Source: Pleurocapsa sp. PCC 7319
Lineage (GTDB): Bacteria; Cyanobacteriota; Cyanobacteriia; Cyanobacteriales; Xenococcaceae
DNA length: 64,000 nt
Direction: 5' to 3'
NCBI RefSeq assembly: GCF_000332195.1
Contig: NZ_KB235922.1
Location: forward strand, 5,243,322 to 5,307,321
Part shown: positions 47,713-57,253 of the stretch, in pieces
Position numbering within the stretch: position 1 is the stretch's first letter
Layout of the letters: the number at the start of each line of letters is the position of its first letter
Position numbers and translations under genes: made by a program
Notes under the pieces: generated by a model
Seen by the model: the letters and a program-made list of their open reading frames with translations, nothing else
Databases searched by the model: none
What the model was told of the DNA's origin: nothing

Positions 47713-48769
47713 TAATCTTTCGGGTTTGGTAGAGTTGGACAGTTTGCTGAGCAATTTTGTCCCAGTCCAGGCGATCGCTTGCAAGTCTAACTTGCTTACT
47801 TAATTCTTGAAGATCAATTTGAGTACTAGTTTTGAGAGCTTTTGCCAGTCCTTGGCGATCGCTGGGATCGTAAAGTAGACTATCAGCTTCTTGGAGAATC
47901 TCCTGAATTGCCCCTTGAGATGGTGCAATAACTGGTTTGCCATAAGACATAGCCAAAATCAGACTTCCAGAGGTCAAAATATTAGTAAATGGAAGAACCA
48001 CAACATCTGCAGCACTAAAATATAGATGCATTTGGTCAGATGGAATAAAATTTGCTTGCAATATCACCTGTTCGGCTTTCGAGATTAATGCTCCAATATG
48101 TTTTTCATAGGCACTATCTAAAAATTTCCCGGCAATTAAAAGGTTATGGGCTTGAAATTTAGTTTGGTTTGCTTGCCAAACTTGCAGTAAATTTTCAATT
48201 CCCTTGTATGGTCTTATCATTCCCAAATTGAGATACAGATAACCATCTAAAGGCAAATTTAGTTGTTTTCTCGCTATTGATTGAGGAATGGAAGATTGAT
48301 AGACATCTCGATAATGTCCATGAGGAATTACAGTAACATCTAAAAGCTGAAGCTGTTCTACAGTTGCGTGATTGTGAACGATAATTTCATCAGCTACCTT
48401 GAGCAGTTTTTTTCTCAGCCATAATTCCAACTTGGGAAAAGGACAATCGTGAGCAAGATCATTATGAATTGTCCAAATTATTTTGACTCCCTTGAAGCGA
48501 GTTAACCAGAGATCGATGAGCATCTTTAAACTATAGAAAAATCTCATCAACCACATTTCACCCTTTAGATAAGGAGTGAGCCAATGTAAATGTAAGACAG
48601 TAGCAGAATTATCCTGGACAGCACGGTAGAACGGTAATACTCGCCGATATCCTCTGGGAAAAACTACTTCAGCTCCTTGCGATCGCAATCCATCAGCTAA
48701 TAATGACTGATAGGGATTATCTGAGCGATAATCAGGCATCATTAGAACTTTTAGCGGAGCTTCATTCAT
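47705..48769 (-). CDS. Glycosyltransferase, GT4-like
   Basis: This 354-aa GT-B protein has an N-terminal half with TVLHLHWLTPYLKGEMW and IIWTIHNDLAHDCPFP, common in capsule transferases. The C-terminal half has LYLNLGMIRPYKGIENLLQVW, and MHLYFSAADVVVLPFTNILTSGSLILAMSYGKPVI in place of the full EX7E, where the first Glu is replaced (SGSLILAMSYGKPV). The stop is provided by the heptamer array. Specificity is unknown. Confidence 0.82.
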   Translation of the reverse strand: MNEAPLKVLMMPDYRSDNPYQSLLADGLRSQGAEVVFPRGYRRVLPFYRAVQDNSATVLHLHWLTPYLKGEMWLMRFFYSLKMLIDLWLTRFKGVKIIWTIHNDLAHDCPFPKLELWLRKKLLKVADEIIVHNHATVEQLQLLDVTVIPHGHYRDVYQSSIPQSIARKQLNLPLDGYLYLNLGMIRPYKGIENLLQVWQANQTKFQAHNLLIAGKFLDSAYEKHIGALISKAEQVILQANFIPSDQMHLYFSAADVVVLPFTNILTSGSLILAMSYGKPVIAPSQGAIQEILQEADSLLYDPSDRQGLAKALKTSTQIDLQELSKQVRLASDRLDWDKIAQQTVQLYQTRKINY

Positions 48770-48794
48770 CTAATATTTTGCTAATAATTAATAG

Positions 48795-49805
48795 TTAGTT
48801 AATTTTTAACAGTTCTTTTATTTTTCGTTTAAATGCTGCGCGAGGATGTTCAACCAGAGGAGTATTGGCGATATTTTGATTTAATTTATCCAGTATGATT
48901 TTAGCCTGATAAGTTTGCTGGGTAGCATAGATATTTATTGTACGTTCGATTTCATGACGATGAGATTCTACAAAGTTAATCTTTTCAGGTAATAAATGAT
49001 ATTCATTTGGCTCTAAACACAAATGAGCTAAATTACTTTCTGTTAATAATCTTTTGACCTTATCATCATAATTAATCGCAATAAATGGTTTCCCAAGTTG
49101 CATGGCAAATACGATCGCGTGAAAGCGACAAGCAATTAACATTTTGCTAGTTCTTAGCGGTTGTAAATCAAATTCTTCCGGTACGGGGTGTGAAGCTATG
49201 GCATCAGGGCGATCGCCAAAATACTTTTGCAGTAACCAGTAGTCGCGATTCTTCGTAAAATATAGTGGAAAAGGAATCAAATTTTGATGAGAACACCTTT
49301 CTAGCCATTTATCTGGTTCAAATTTCTGTTCGTGACATGGGGTTAAATTAATTGCAATAGTGTTATTAAAAGTATCTGTGGTTTTCGCCAGAGGAAAACA
49401 CCAAGTTAGATCGGGATAAACTTCAACTCTAGAGTCATTATTTAAGAGCTGTTTACTTTTGCTATCCCTGACAAAAAAGAACTGAGCATAATCTAATAAG
49501 GTAGATAATTCTCGTGACAATTCTGGAGTAATACTATTTACTCCTAAGCCAATTACTCCCACATTAGCTCTTAAGCCTTTCAACCAACGGGACATATTAA
49601 CCCAAATACCAACACGTTCCCTAACCAGTCCGCCACCACCAATAATTATCCAATCAAAAGTATTCAAATATTTCAAGTTAGGAGGCGGCAAAAAATGTGG
49701 AAAGAAGACCAAGATATGTCCTGAAAAAATTCTTTTTAAGCAGTGCTGTATGCGATCGTCTCCTGCATTAAAGAAATTATAATAGCCAAAAATAGCAATC
49801 TTCAT
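48795..49805 (-). CDS. Polysaccharide pyruvyl transferase family protein
   Basis: This 336-aa protein has the opening MKIAIFGYYNFFNAGDDRIQ (NxGDD), the central IIIGGGGLVRER, and the C-terminal CRFHAIVFAMQLGKPFIAINYDDKVKRLL. These are the PF04230 motifs of CsaB/WcaK-like ketal pyruvyl transferases, which add pyruvate from PEP to sugars and make the polymer acidic. It is in the EPS cluster directly after the ABC ATPase gene. Confidence 0.88.
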   Translation of the reverse strand: MKIAIFGYYNFFNAGDDRIQHCLKRIFSGHILVFFPHFLPPPNLKYLNTFDWIIIGGGGLVRERVGIWVNMSRWLKGLRANVGVIGLGVNSITPELSRELSTLLDYAQFFFVRDSKSKQLLNNDSRVEVYPDLTWCFPLAKTTDTFNNTIAINLTPCHEQKFEPDKWLERCSHQNLIPFPLYFTKNRDYWLLQKYFGDRPDAIASHPVPEEFDLQPLRTSKMLIACRFHAIVFAMQLGKPFIAINYDDKVKRLLTESNLAHLCLEPNEYHLLPEKINFVESHRHEIERTINIYATQQTYQAKIILDKLNQNIANTPLVEHPRAAFKRKIKELLKIN

Positions 49806-49827
49806 TCATCCTTTTAGTTATCTGTTG

Positions 49828-49850
49828 CTGATTACTGATTACTGATTACT
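49828..49850. repeat. Heptanucleotide array (CTGATTA)n
   Basis: Three copies lie at the end of the ABC ATPase gene, whose stop codon begins at the array edge (49850-49852). Confidence 0.85.
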
Positions 49851-51106
49851 TAAACTGGCACTGTCCATATATGTGGAACACAGATTTTAATTCCGTTATC
49901 TTTAATCTTGATTGGTCTATCTTGCATTGCTCCAGGTTCTACATCAAACCAAGCTGCTCCTTCAAGATGATCTTGTATTATTCCATCACCCTTGATTAAA
50001 ACATTGAGCCGATATTGACCTGGTAATAAAGGAAGTTGTTCGATCTCACAAATAAATTTTGCTCCTATTTCTGGATTGGTTAAATCATGGGAACTACATT
50101 GTTCACTATTAAAATTTATGATCGCCGTTCCTAATTGATCGTAGATAGTAAACATACAAGATAATCGAGGTAAAAGATTAGTAATTTCAAATAAAAATTG
50201 TGCGAATTTTCCCGTGACTAAAGTGGAAGTTTCTCCACTATCACTTAATATCTTTACTTTGGCTACTTGTGACTGTCCTTTACCTATTCTTTCCTGGCGA
50301 TCTAGTAAATTTTCACTGTAAGATTGTTCAATAGTTTTGAGATAACAATTAACAGCATTTTCGATAGAAGAATCAGTTGAAATTTTGCCTTGCTGTAATA
50401 AAATTCCCCTGGTACAAAGATTCTGCACCATGCTCATATTATGACTAACAAATAATATAGTTCGTCCTTCTTGACCCGCAGATTCCATTTTACCTAAACA
50501 TTTTTTTTGAAATGCTGCATCACCTACTGCTAATACCTCATCTACAATTAAGATTTCTGGTTCCAAGTGAGCTGCTACAGCAAAAGCCAAGCGTACATAC
50601 ATCCCCGAAGAATATCGTTTGACTGGAGTATCTAAATGCTTTTCGACTTCAGCAAAATCAACAATCTCATCAAACTTTTTTTTGATTTCCACTTTGGTCA
50701 TGCCCAAGATAGCACCGTTAAGAAAAATATTTTCTCTACCAGTTAATTCAGGATGAAACCCTGTTCCCACTTCTAACAAACTGGCAACTCTCCCCCGCAG
50801 TTTAATTCTGCCTGTGGTAGGTTCAGTAATCCGACTGAGAACTTTTAAAAGAGTAGATTTACCTGCGCCATTACGTCCAATAATTCCTACGCGATCGCCT
50901 TGATTAATTTCAAAAGAAACATCTTTTAAAGCCCAAAATTCTTCTCGATTACTACTAGCCTGAGATGATGAGTTAGTAATTCTGTGGATGATTGATTTTG
51001 CTCCATCAGCAATCACATCCCGCAGCGCAGTATACTTCTCCTGCTTTTGCTTGCCGATAGTGTATTTCTTTCCCAGATTTTCGACCTTAATTACTGCCTC
51101 TGACAT
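49850..51106 (-). CDS. ABC transporter ATP-binding protein, Wzt-like with cargo-binding domain
   Basis: This is a 418-aa protein. Residues 1-255 form the ATPase: Walker A GRNGAGKSTL near 78, signature YSSGMYVRLAFA, Walker B ILIVDEVLAVGD and the switch H in VSHNMS. Residues 260-410 form a beta-sandwich like the C-terminal domain of Wzt, which reads the polymer end before export. With the permease at 51990 it forms a polysaccharide exporter of the inner membrane. An unrelated nucleotidyltransferase-HEPN gene separates the two. Confidence 0.93.
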   Translation of the reverse strand: MSEAVIKVENLGKKYTIGKQKQEKYTALRDVIADGAKSIIHRITNSSSQASSNREEFWALKDVSFEINQGDRVGIIGRNGAGKSTLLKVLSRITEPTTGRIKLRGRVASLLEVGTGFHPELTGRENIFLNGAILGMTKVEIKKKFDEIVDFAEVEKHLDTPVKRYSSGMYVRLAFAVAAHLEPEILIVDEVLAVGDAAFQKKCLGKMESAGQEGRTILFVSHNMSMVQNLCTRGILLQQGKISTDSSIENAVNCYLKTIEQSYSENLLDRQERIGKGQSQVAKVKILSDSGETSTLVTGKFAQFLFEITNLLPRLSCMFTIYDQLGTAIINFNSEQCSSHDLTNPEIGAKFICEIEQLPLLPGQYRLNVLIKGDGIIQDHLEGAAWFDVEPGAMQDRPIKIKDNGIKICVPHIWTVPV

Positions 51107-51112
51107 GATTAG

Positions 51113-51937
51113 CTAGTTTAATTCTTGTTCTTCAGCTTGTTGCTCTAGCCACTGATAAAATTCTGTAATTGTAGATTGAATTTTATTAAAAACTTTTTCG
51201 ACATTTTCGGCTAAAGCAATTACTCTATCTGGTTTTAAGCGAATTTTGTAGATATGACGCTCTAAATGTCGAAACTTACGATATTCATCGAGTTCTAATA
51301 ACAATGAACCACTCCATAATGGTGGACGCTCATATCCTCCTGGCTCGGCGACTTGTTTTAATAATTCTTGATGCCAATCTTTACTTGTTGGCAATCCACC
51401 ATCTAAATAAACAGCAACTCTTTCGCTAATTCGTTCACATCCTGAATAAAAGTCGGCAATATAGCTAGCCAGAGCAGGAATCAATGCCACTTCGGGAATG
51501 GTATCTTTTTGCTTCAATAGATCGATTAACGTTTGAATCGTACCCTTAATAGATTTCAATTCATCTTCGATGTGAGACTTTAATGCCAGGTATTTGTTCT
51601 CGGACATAGGTATTTTATGCAGAATACGGTCAACTAGATGGGTCGGTGCAAATTCCAAAGGAATTAAATCTACTTGCAACCAATTGGGTACGCTGTCTTC
51701 TAATGCTGAATAAGCATTCCAAATAGACTCTTGAGTCATGCCCCTAACCGCAATGTCTATATCTGAGTGCCAATGCCAGGGACTTTCTCCAGCTAAAGAA
51801 CCACATAAAAAAACTTCTGTTGCACCAAAATTATGTCGCAAAATCTGCATACATTTATTAGCTGCAAGCAAGGCTTGTTGCCGTCTTTGCTCTAGTTTAA
51901 TCTGAAATTTGGATGTTGATTCTACAGTGGATTTCAT
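51113..51937 (-). CDS. Nucleotidyltransferase-HEPN (MntA-HepT-like) fusion protein
   Basis: This is a 274-aa protein. Residues 20-95 form a minimal nucleotidyltransferase: G46-S47, then D59 and D61 in SDIDIAV, and D90 in LQVDLI as the third carboxylate. Residues 115-270 are helical and carry R223-H-L-E-R-H228-I-Y230, a perfect RX4HXY motif, plus DFYSGCERISERVA as in HepT-like HEPN RNases. In the MntA/HepT toxin-antitoxin pair, MntA AMPylates that Tyr to silence the RNase. Here both halves sit in one chain. It lies 6 bp before the ATPase start and 52 bp after the permease stop, so it belongs to the exporter operon. Its role there is unknown. Confidence 0.85.
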   Translation of the reverse strand: MKSTVESTSKFQIKLEQRRQQALLAANKCMQILRHNFGATEVFLCGSLAGESPWHWHSDIDIAVRGMTQESIWNAYSALEDSVPNWLQVDLIPLEFAPTHLVDRILHKIPMSENKYLALKSHIEDELKSIKGTIQTLIDLLKQKDTIPEVALIPALASYIADFYSGCERISERVAVYLDGGLPTSKDWHQELLKQVAEPGGYERPPLWSGSLLLELDEYRKFRHLERHIYKIRLKPDRVIALAENVEKVFNKIQSTITEFYQWLEQQAEEQELN

Positions 51938-51989
51938 CTGTGACTGATCAAATAAGAAATACCCCTTTAAAACTAACTCTTTTTATCTT

Positions 51990-52820
51990 TTAAATTACAT
52001 CGGCAAAAGTACGTTCCATCCTCCTAAAATACCAAATACCACTTAATAAAAATGCCATTACCAATCCGAGGGAAAGCAAAAATCCTGGCACATACAAATT
52101 AGATTCACCACCAATAATAGCCCAACGAAAACCATCAATTACTCCCACCATCGGATTAAGAGAGTAGAGCGATCGCCATTGAGATGGGACAATACTGCTA
52201 CTGAAACCGACAGGAGAAATATATAACCCAAATTGCACTATAAACGGCACAATATAGCGAAAATCACGATATTGGACATTGAGAGATGCCAGCCACAAGC
52301 CAGCACCCATCGAAGCGGCAAAGGCGATCACTATAAATAATGGCAAGGTTACAATACGCCAACTAGGAACAAAGTCATACCAAGCCATTAACCCCAATAA
52401 AATCATCCCAGAAATCATAAAGTCGACAAAGCTTACTACCACTGCACTAGTGGGAATAATTAATCGCGGGAAATAGACTTTAGAAATCAAATTGGCATTT
52501 CCGATCAGACTATTACTGCATTCACTAAGAGAATTAGCGAAGAATTGCCAGGGAAGCATTGCTGCAAATACCAAAATCGGATAGGGAGCATCTTCAGATG
52601 GTAAATTGGCTAGTTTACCAAAAACCACTGTAAAGACAACCATCGTCAAAAAAGGTCGAATTAACGCCCAGGCAATACCAATAATAGTTTGCTTATATCG
52701 AACTAAGATATCTCGCCAAGCCAGAAAATAAAACAACTCTCGATAACGCCACAAATCTCGCCAATACTGGCGTTCACTACGACCAGCTTCAATAATTAAT
52801 TCTGGGGAATGGTTAACCAT
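51990..52820 (-). CDS. ABC-2 type polysaccharide exporter permease (Wzm-like)
   Basis: This 276-aa membrane protein has six TMs. RYRELFYFLAWRDILVRYKQTIIGIAWALIRP is the N-terminal interfacial region of Wzm/TagG permeases, and RDFRYIVPFIVQFGLYISPVGF and LNPMVGVIDGFRWAI are C-terminal signatures. It forms the channel for undecaprenyl-linked or lipid-linked polysaccharide with the ATPase at 49850. Confidence 0.93.
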   Translation of the reverse strand: MVNHSPELIIEAGRSERQYWRDLWRYRELFYFLAWRDILVRYKQTIIGIAWALIRPFLTMVVFTVVFGKLANLPSEDAPYPILVFAAMLPWQFFANSLSECSNSLIGNANLISKVYFPRLIIPTSAVVVSFVDFMISGMILLGLMAWYDFVPSWRIVTLPLFIVIAFAASMGAGLWLASLNVQYRDFRYIVPFIVQFGLYISPVGFSSSIVPSQWRSLYSLNPMVGVIDGFRWAIIGGESNLYVPGFLLSLGLVMAFLLSGIWYFRRMERTFADVI

Positions 52821-52827
52821 AATAATA

Positions 52828-52860
52828 ATTACTGATTACTGATTACTGATTACTGATTAG
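52828..52860. repeat. Heptanucleotide array (CTGATTA)n
   Basis: About four and a half copies lie in the 171-bp gap between the tyrosine kinase and permease genes, just upstream of the permease ATG. Confidence 0.88.
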
Positions 52861-52938
52861 TTTTACAAAATATCAATTCGCGCTTGCCTAACATTTCGGA
52901 AGGAAATAGCGAGTAGTCCAAACTCCGAACTAACCTAT

Positions 52939-52986
52939 AACTCCGAATTCCGAATTCCGAATTCCGAACTCCGAACTCCGAACTCT
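52939..52986. repeat. Heptanucleotide array (CCGAAYT)n
   Basis: About seven copies of ccgaatt/ccgaact lie just after the tyrosine kinase stop. This is a different unit from the neighbouring CTGATTA array. Confidence 0.88.
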
Positions 52987-52991
52987 GGTTA

Positions 52992-55385
52992 TTAACGCCG
53001 ACGAAATTGTTGTAATACCCCTTTAATTTTGCCTTTTGAGCTACTATCTTGAGCGTCTAAATCGCTATTATCACGTTGGGGCTGATTATAGTAAGAGTCA
53101 TGATAAGAATGAGCGTAATAATCAAACTCAGGATCGACCATATTCGCAACTACACCTGCGATATGACAACGACTATGACGTAGTACATCTACAGAGTTGC
53201 TAATTGCTTTGCGACTAGCTTTTTCAATACCAGCAACAAACAAGATCGAATCAACTTCTTTAGCTAAACTCTTTGCATCCGCAATGACTCCAATTGGAGG
53301 CGTGTCAATAATCACGTAATCGTACGCTGCTTCCCATGCTTGAATTAATTGCTTCATCTTGTCTGAGTTTAATAAAGCGATCGGGTTAGGAGAAGTTGCA
53401 CCAGCCGTGATTAAATGTAAATTCTTGATTGAACCAGACTGAATATAATTAGTCCAGGGTTGATCTTTAGTAATAGCTTGCATTAATCCACTTTCGTTAG
53501 GGATTCTGGCTAACTTATGTAGTTTAGGTTTTCGCAGATCCGCATCAACAATTAATACCCGCAGGTCTAACTCTGCTAAAACAATACTGAGATTGTATGA
53601 AATAGTTGATTTCCCCTCGGCAGAAGTTGAAGAAGTTACAGCCAAAGTTTTGAGCTGACCATCGTCTGTCATTAGATAACGCAAATTCATTGCTAATGAG
53701 CGTAATCCTTCAGTAAATGATGAATAGTATGAATATGATTTGCGAGTGACATGAATATTGGCATCAATTCTTGGTTCAGCAACTTTAGGAATCACTCCCA
53801 ATAAAGGTAATTTAGTAATTTGTTTGATTTCGTCAACCTGTTTGACGCTTTGGTCAAGTTTCTGAAGCATGAAGGCGGTGGCAATACTTAAAAAAACGCT
53901 AGCTACTAAAGCTTGCACCAAGCCTTGTTTGATATTGGGCGAAACGGGTTTACTGGGTAAAGAGGGTTCATTGAGTATACGCCATGGTGCAATTTCTTCG
54001 GCTTCTGAAATGGCTAGCTCTTGTCGCCTTTCCAGCAGATAATTGTAGGCTTTAGATTTAAGTTCTAGTTGACGTTTTAATTCGGTGAAGGTTTGCTGTA
54101 ATCCAGGAATATTGAGAAATTGACCGTCAGCATCTACTTTGGTTTGACGCAGACTTGCTAATTGACTTTGCAGGGTAGCGGCTTGATTTTGTAGCTCTAA
54201 CTGTCGGTTGGCAAAAATTTCTAAGGTAGAACCTTCAGAAGATACTTTAGTCCCTGATGCTTTATCTTCATTAGAATTATTTTCGCCTGGATTGTCACTA
54301 GAAGCTGTTGCATTGTCGGCTACTGGTGCTTGAACATCTGTATAGCTGGGAGATAAAACAATCCGCTCTAATATCTGGGGTGAAACTGATTTGCCTAATA
54401 CCTGTTCGGCTCTTTCTTGAAGTAGTTTTTTTAATTCTTTTCGCTTCTCTTTAAGATTGCTGATGACATGGTAGTCGTCATGAAAATCTACTTTTCCCAA
54501 GTTATATTGAGTTTCGACATCCTTTAATTGATTAGCTAAGTTTTGATAAACGCCATCTTGACCCAAAACTGAGGATGCCACCATGGTGTCTGAGTCTTGC
54601 CCCAATTCTTCTAATTGGCGTTTTAATTCTTGAGTTTGCTTTTTATTTTGGGCGATCGCAATTTTAGTTTGTTCTATTTGTTGGTCAATGTTATGTTGAT
54701 TTTCTCCTGCTACCACTGCTGATGTTTCAGGATCTACTAATCGATGTACCTGCCTAAACTGGCGAATTTCCTTCGCAGCTTTTTCTAACTCTTGTTGAGC
54801 ATCAGGTAGTTGACTATCAATAAACTCGATCGCGTTGGCAGCCTGTAGTCTTTGTCTTTCTAGGCTGTATTCAACGTAAGTATCGCCAAGAGCTTCTAAA
54901 ATTGTTTTCGCTCTAGCTGGATCGGTATCAGTGTAAGATATAGCTAAGACATCAGTGGGTATTTTGTTGACTATTGCTTGATGAATTGAGAGCTTTTTTA
55001 TCAATTCATTCACCGTCAGTTTTGGATAACGGTCTTTTAACTTTCCTAATGCCTTCCGAACCATTGAGTTACTTCGGAGGACAAATATTTCCGTAGATAA
55101 ATCTTTAATCGAGTAATATTGACTAGCAGTTGTTTGGGAAGGAGCAATAGATGTAGATTGCTGATTTTGCGGATTTTCCAGCAGAATCATACTTTCCGAG
55201 CGGTATTCAGGAGTTTTAAGGGCGGTAAGCAGAAAAATCCCTGTAAAGGCAGTTATTCCCACTGCCAATGCAGGTTTCCAGCGGCGATATACTACCTGTT
55301 TAAGATCTGCTAAAGAAAAACCTGTTTCTTGAGTAGTTAAAGCACTTAGGTCGATTGTTTCCGATCTAGCTATTTCATTGCTCAT
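52992..55385 (-). CDS. Wzc-like chain-length regulator and tyrosine autokinase
   Basis: This is a 797-aa protein. A Wzz domain occupies the N-terminal region with TM1 at about 37-55 (WKPALAVGITAFTGIFLLTAL). A long coiled coil (about 180-460) is followed by P-rich SLPSKPVSPNIKQGLVQALV before TM2. The C-terminal BY-kinase has Walker A (SAEGKSTISYNL), Walker A' (VLIVDADLRKPKLH) and Walker B (YVIIDTPPIGV). The tail is tyrosine-rich (FDYYAHSYHDSYYNQ), the autophosphorylation cluster. It controls export and chain length of exopolysaccharide and heads the cluster. Confidence 0.93.
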   Translation of the reverse strand: MSNEIARSETIDLSALTTQETGFSLADLKQVVYRRWKPALAVGITAFTGIFLLTALKTPEYRSESMILLENPQNQQSTSIAPSQTTASQYYSIKDLSTEIFVLRSNSMVRKALGKLKDRYPKLTVNELIKKLSIHQAIVNKIPTDVLAISYTDTDPARAKTILEALGDTYVEYSLERQRLQAANAIEFIDSQLPDAQQELEKAAKEIRQFRQVHRLVDPETSAVVAGENQHNIDQQIEQTKIAIAQNKKQTQELKRQLEELGQDSDTMVASSVLGQDGVYQNLANQLKDVETQYNLGKVDFHDDYHVISNLKEKRKELKKLLQERAEQVLGKSVSPQILERIVLSPSYTDVQAPVADNATASSDNPGENNSNEDKASGTKVSSEGSTLEIFANRQLELQNQAATLQSQLASLRQTKVDADGQFLNIPGLQQTFTELKRQLELKSKAYNYLLERRQELAISEAEEIAPWRILNEPSLPSKPVSPNIKQGLVQALVASVFLSIATAFMLQKLDQSVKQVDEIKQITKLPLLGVIPKVAEPRIDANIHVTRKSYSYYSSFTEGLRSLAMNLRYLMTDDGQLKTLAVTSSTSAEGKSTISYNLSIVLAELDLRVLIVDADLRKPKLHKLARIPNESGLMQAITKDQPWTNYIQSGSIKNLHLITAGATSPNPIALLNSDKMKQLIQAWEAAYDYVIIDTPPIGVIADAKSLAKEVDSILFVAGIEKASRKAISNSVDVLRHSRCHIAGVVANMVDPEFDYYAHSYHDSYYNQPQRDNSDLDAQDSSSKGKIKGVLQQFRRR

Positions 55386-55646
55386 ATCTTATTTCGATCT
55401 GTAAATATCACCACATAAAAACGAGACTTACAGAACCTTAGTTAAAGTTAAATGGAAAAATACTGATAGAAAGAATTCGGGTACGTTGCCCATCAATCTT
55501 AATTTTTTTTCTTGTCAAAGGCTTCAGTGCTTTTACCAATTTATAGCAACGTGTCAATTGATGTAGATATTTCAAGTATCACGCAGTTGTGCATTCAATA
55601 ACATCAAAATTCAGCTACAATTGGCTTCTAATTAGCAATTTACATC

Positions 55647-56414
55647 ATGAGTAAGAAAAAGCGATCGCTTCCCCTCCATTGCAATCTACCTCAAGATCCT
55701 GATGCCGTTAGTATCGCTGACTCAGAAGCTGCCTTTGAAGTAGTTCACGATACAATTCTTAACCTTTGGGACACGGTTAATAAATTGTCTTCTATTCAGC
55801 CACCAAGACGAGAACGTTATCGCGTTACTCTATTTGGTTCGGCAAGAATTCATCCGAATACACCTATTTATAGTGGAGTTCGTCATCTAGCTAGTGAACT
55901 GACCAAGATGGGTTGTGATATCGTTACTGGAGGCGGACCTGGATTAATGCAAGCTGCTAACGAAGGTAGTGTCAGTGCCGATCCCGAAGATCGCACGCAA
56001 TCTATTGGCATCCGTGTCGATCTCGGATTTGAGCAAGATACAAATCCTTTTGTGGAACAAGCATATCTCCACAGAACTTTCTTTTCCCGACTACATCACT
56101 TTGTTCTATCTTCTGATGCTTTTGTAGTTTTACCAGGAGGTATTGGTACTGCTTTAGAAGCGTTGATGATTTGGCAATTATTACAAGTCCGTAAGCTACA
56201 AAATACTCCATTCATCATGGTTGGTACTATGTGGAGTGAGTTAACTAACTGGGCACAACAGTATACGATCGACGTTGAGCCACCAATGGCAGACCCCGCA
56301 GATATCAGCATTCCTCACTGTGTAGATAGTTGTGATGAGGCGATCGCCCTACTCCGAGAAGCCCATGAACAATGGCAAGCATGTAATGATCGAGAATCTG
56401 AATTAAGCGATTAG
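55647..56414 (+). CDS. LOG-family protein (putative phosphoribohydrolase)
   Basis: This 255-aa Rossmann-like protein has GGGPGLMQAANEGS, and PGGIGTALEALMIWQLLQ matching PGGxGTxxE, the motif pair of LOG (Lonely Guy) proteins. LOG enzymes release adenine-type bases from nucleoside monophosphates, for example in cytokinin activation; in bacteria the substrate varies. The N-terminal extension (about 55 residues) is cyanobacterial. It is convergent with the HpsJ-like gene, with 11 bp between stops. Confidence 0.88.
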   Translation: MSKKKRSLPLHCNLPQDPDAVSIADSEAAFEVVHDTILNLWDTVNKLSSIQPPRRERYRVTLFGSARIHPNTPIYSGVRHLASELTKMGCDIVTGGGPGLMQAANEGSVSADPEDRTQSIGIRVDLGFEQDTNPFVEQAYLHRTFFSRLHHFVLSSDAFVVLPGGIGTALEALMIWQLLQVRKLQNTPFIMVGTMWSELTNWAQQYTIDVEPPMADPADISIPHCVDSCDEAIALLREAHEQWQACNDRESELSD

Positions 56415-56425
56415 TTGAGTAAATA

Positions 56426-57139
56426 TTAATCTTCATTCAAATAGAGCTTAACTCTTGCCCAGCCAGTACTTTTCCAGATCAAAAAAAATAAGATAGATGC
56501 GATCAACGCACCCAGATTCCACTTAAGACATTTTTTTAACAGCAACGAACGTTTTTGAACTCTGAAGGTCTGTGCTTGACTGGTGATATTATCTTGATTA
56601 TTTTGTACAGTAGCCAGAATATCTGTTTTAAGCTTCTGAGTATTCACTGAATCGGGAATACTAACTTGCTGTTTAGCTTGCTGTTGTAAAACTACTTCAA
56701 TCTCATCCTTAGAATTAGCCGCTTTTAATTGCTCCTTAAATTGCTGAATTGTATCGTTCTGGCTGACAAATTGAGCATTGGCAGTAGCATTCTGTTGATG
56801 ATAAATGCGAAAACTGTTGCTGATATTCAATGGAATCATTAATAACATTAGTATGGCAGCTACCAAAGTTAGCCAAGATATACACTTTAGTAGTATGGCT
56901 TCAATGGGAGCGCGATCGCTTCGTTCTCCGTAATATACTAAAACCGTTCCCAATAAAGTAACAGGGATTCTCTCCACAATCGCACCCATAGTTTGAAATT
57001 CCCAGAGAGGATTCATCAATTGTGGCGGAATTATTAAAAATAAAATATCAACCATTGCCATTCCTAATAAGCCGTAGCCCACTAAACGCAGAATACCAGA
57101 AGAAAATACTTGTCTTTCTTGATCTTGAAGGATGGTCAT
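56426..57139 (-). CDS. HpsJ-like membrane protein
   Basis: This 237-aa protein has TMs at about 17-37 (LRLVGYGLLGMAMVDILFLII), 53-70, 85-105 and 210-228, with a glutamine-rich coiled coil between the third and fourth. The order and sequences such as VERIPVTLLGTVLVYYGE and APIEAILLKCISWLTL match HpsJ-type proteins, tied to hormogonium polysaccharide secretion and found near cyanoexosortases. The cyanoexosortase genes lie 3.6 kb downstream in the window. The role is inferred from family only. Confidence 0.7.
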   Translation of the reverse strand: MTILQDQERQVFSSGILRLVGYGLLGMAMVDILFLIIPPQLMNPLWEFQTMGAIVERIPVTLLGTVLVYYGERSDRAPIEAILLKCISWLTLVAAILMLLMIPLNISNSFRIYHQQNATANAQFVSQNDTIQQFKEQLKAANSKDEIEVVLQQQAKQQVSIPDSVNTQKLKTDILATVQNNQDNITSQAQTFRVQKRSLLLKKCLKWNLGALIASILFFLIWKSTGWARVKLYLNED

Positions 57140-57253
57140 AAACTTACTTAAATGGTTTCGATTAAATTTAAACCAATCTAGTATAATCTCCCCAATCCTA
57201 TATTTAGTTTCAGCTTGTTGCTTTTCTAGGTTAATGCTACTTACCTTTAGTGA

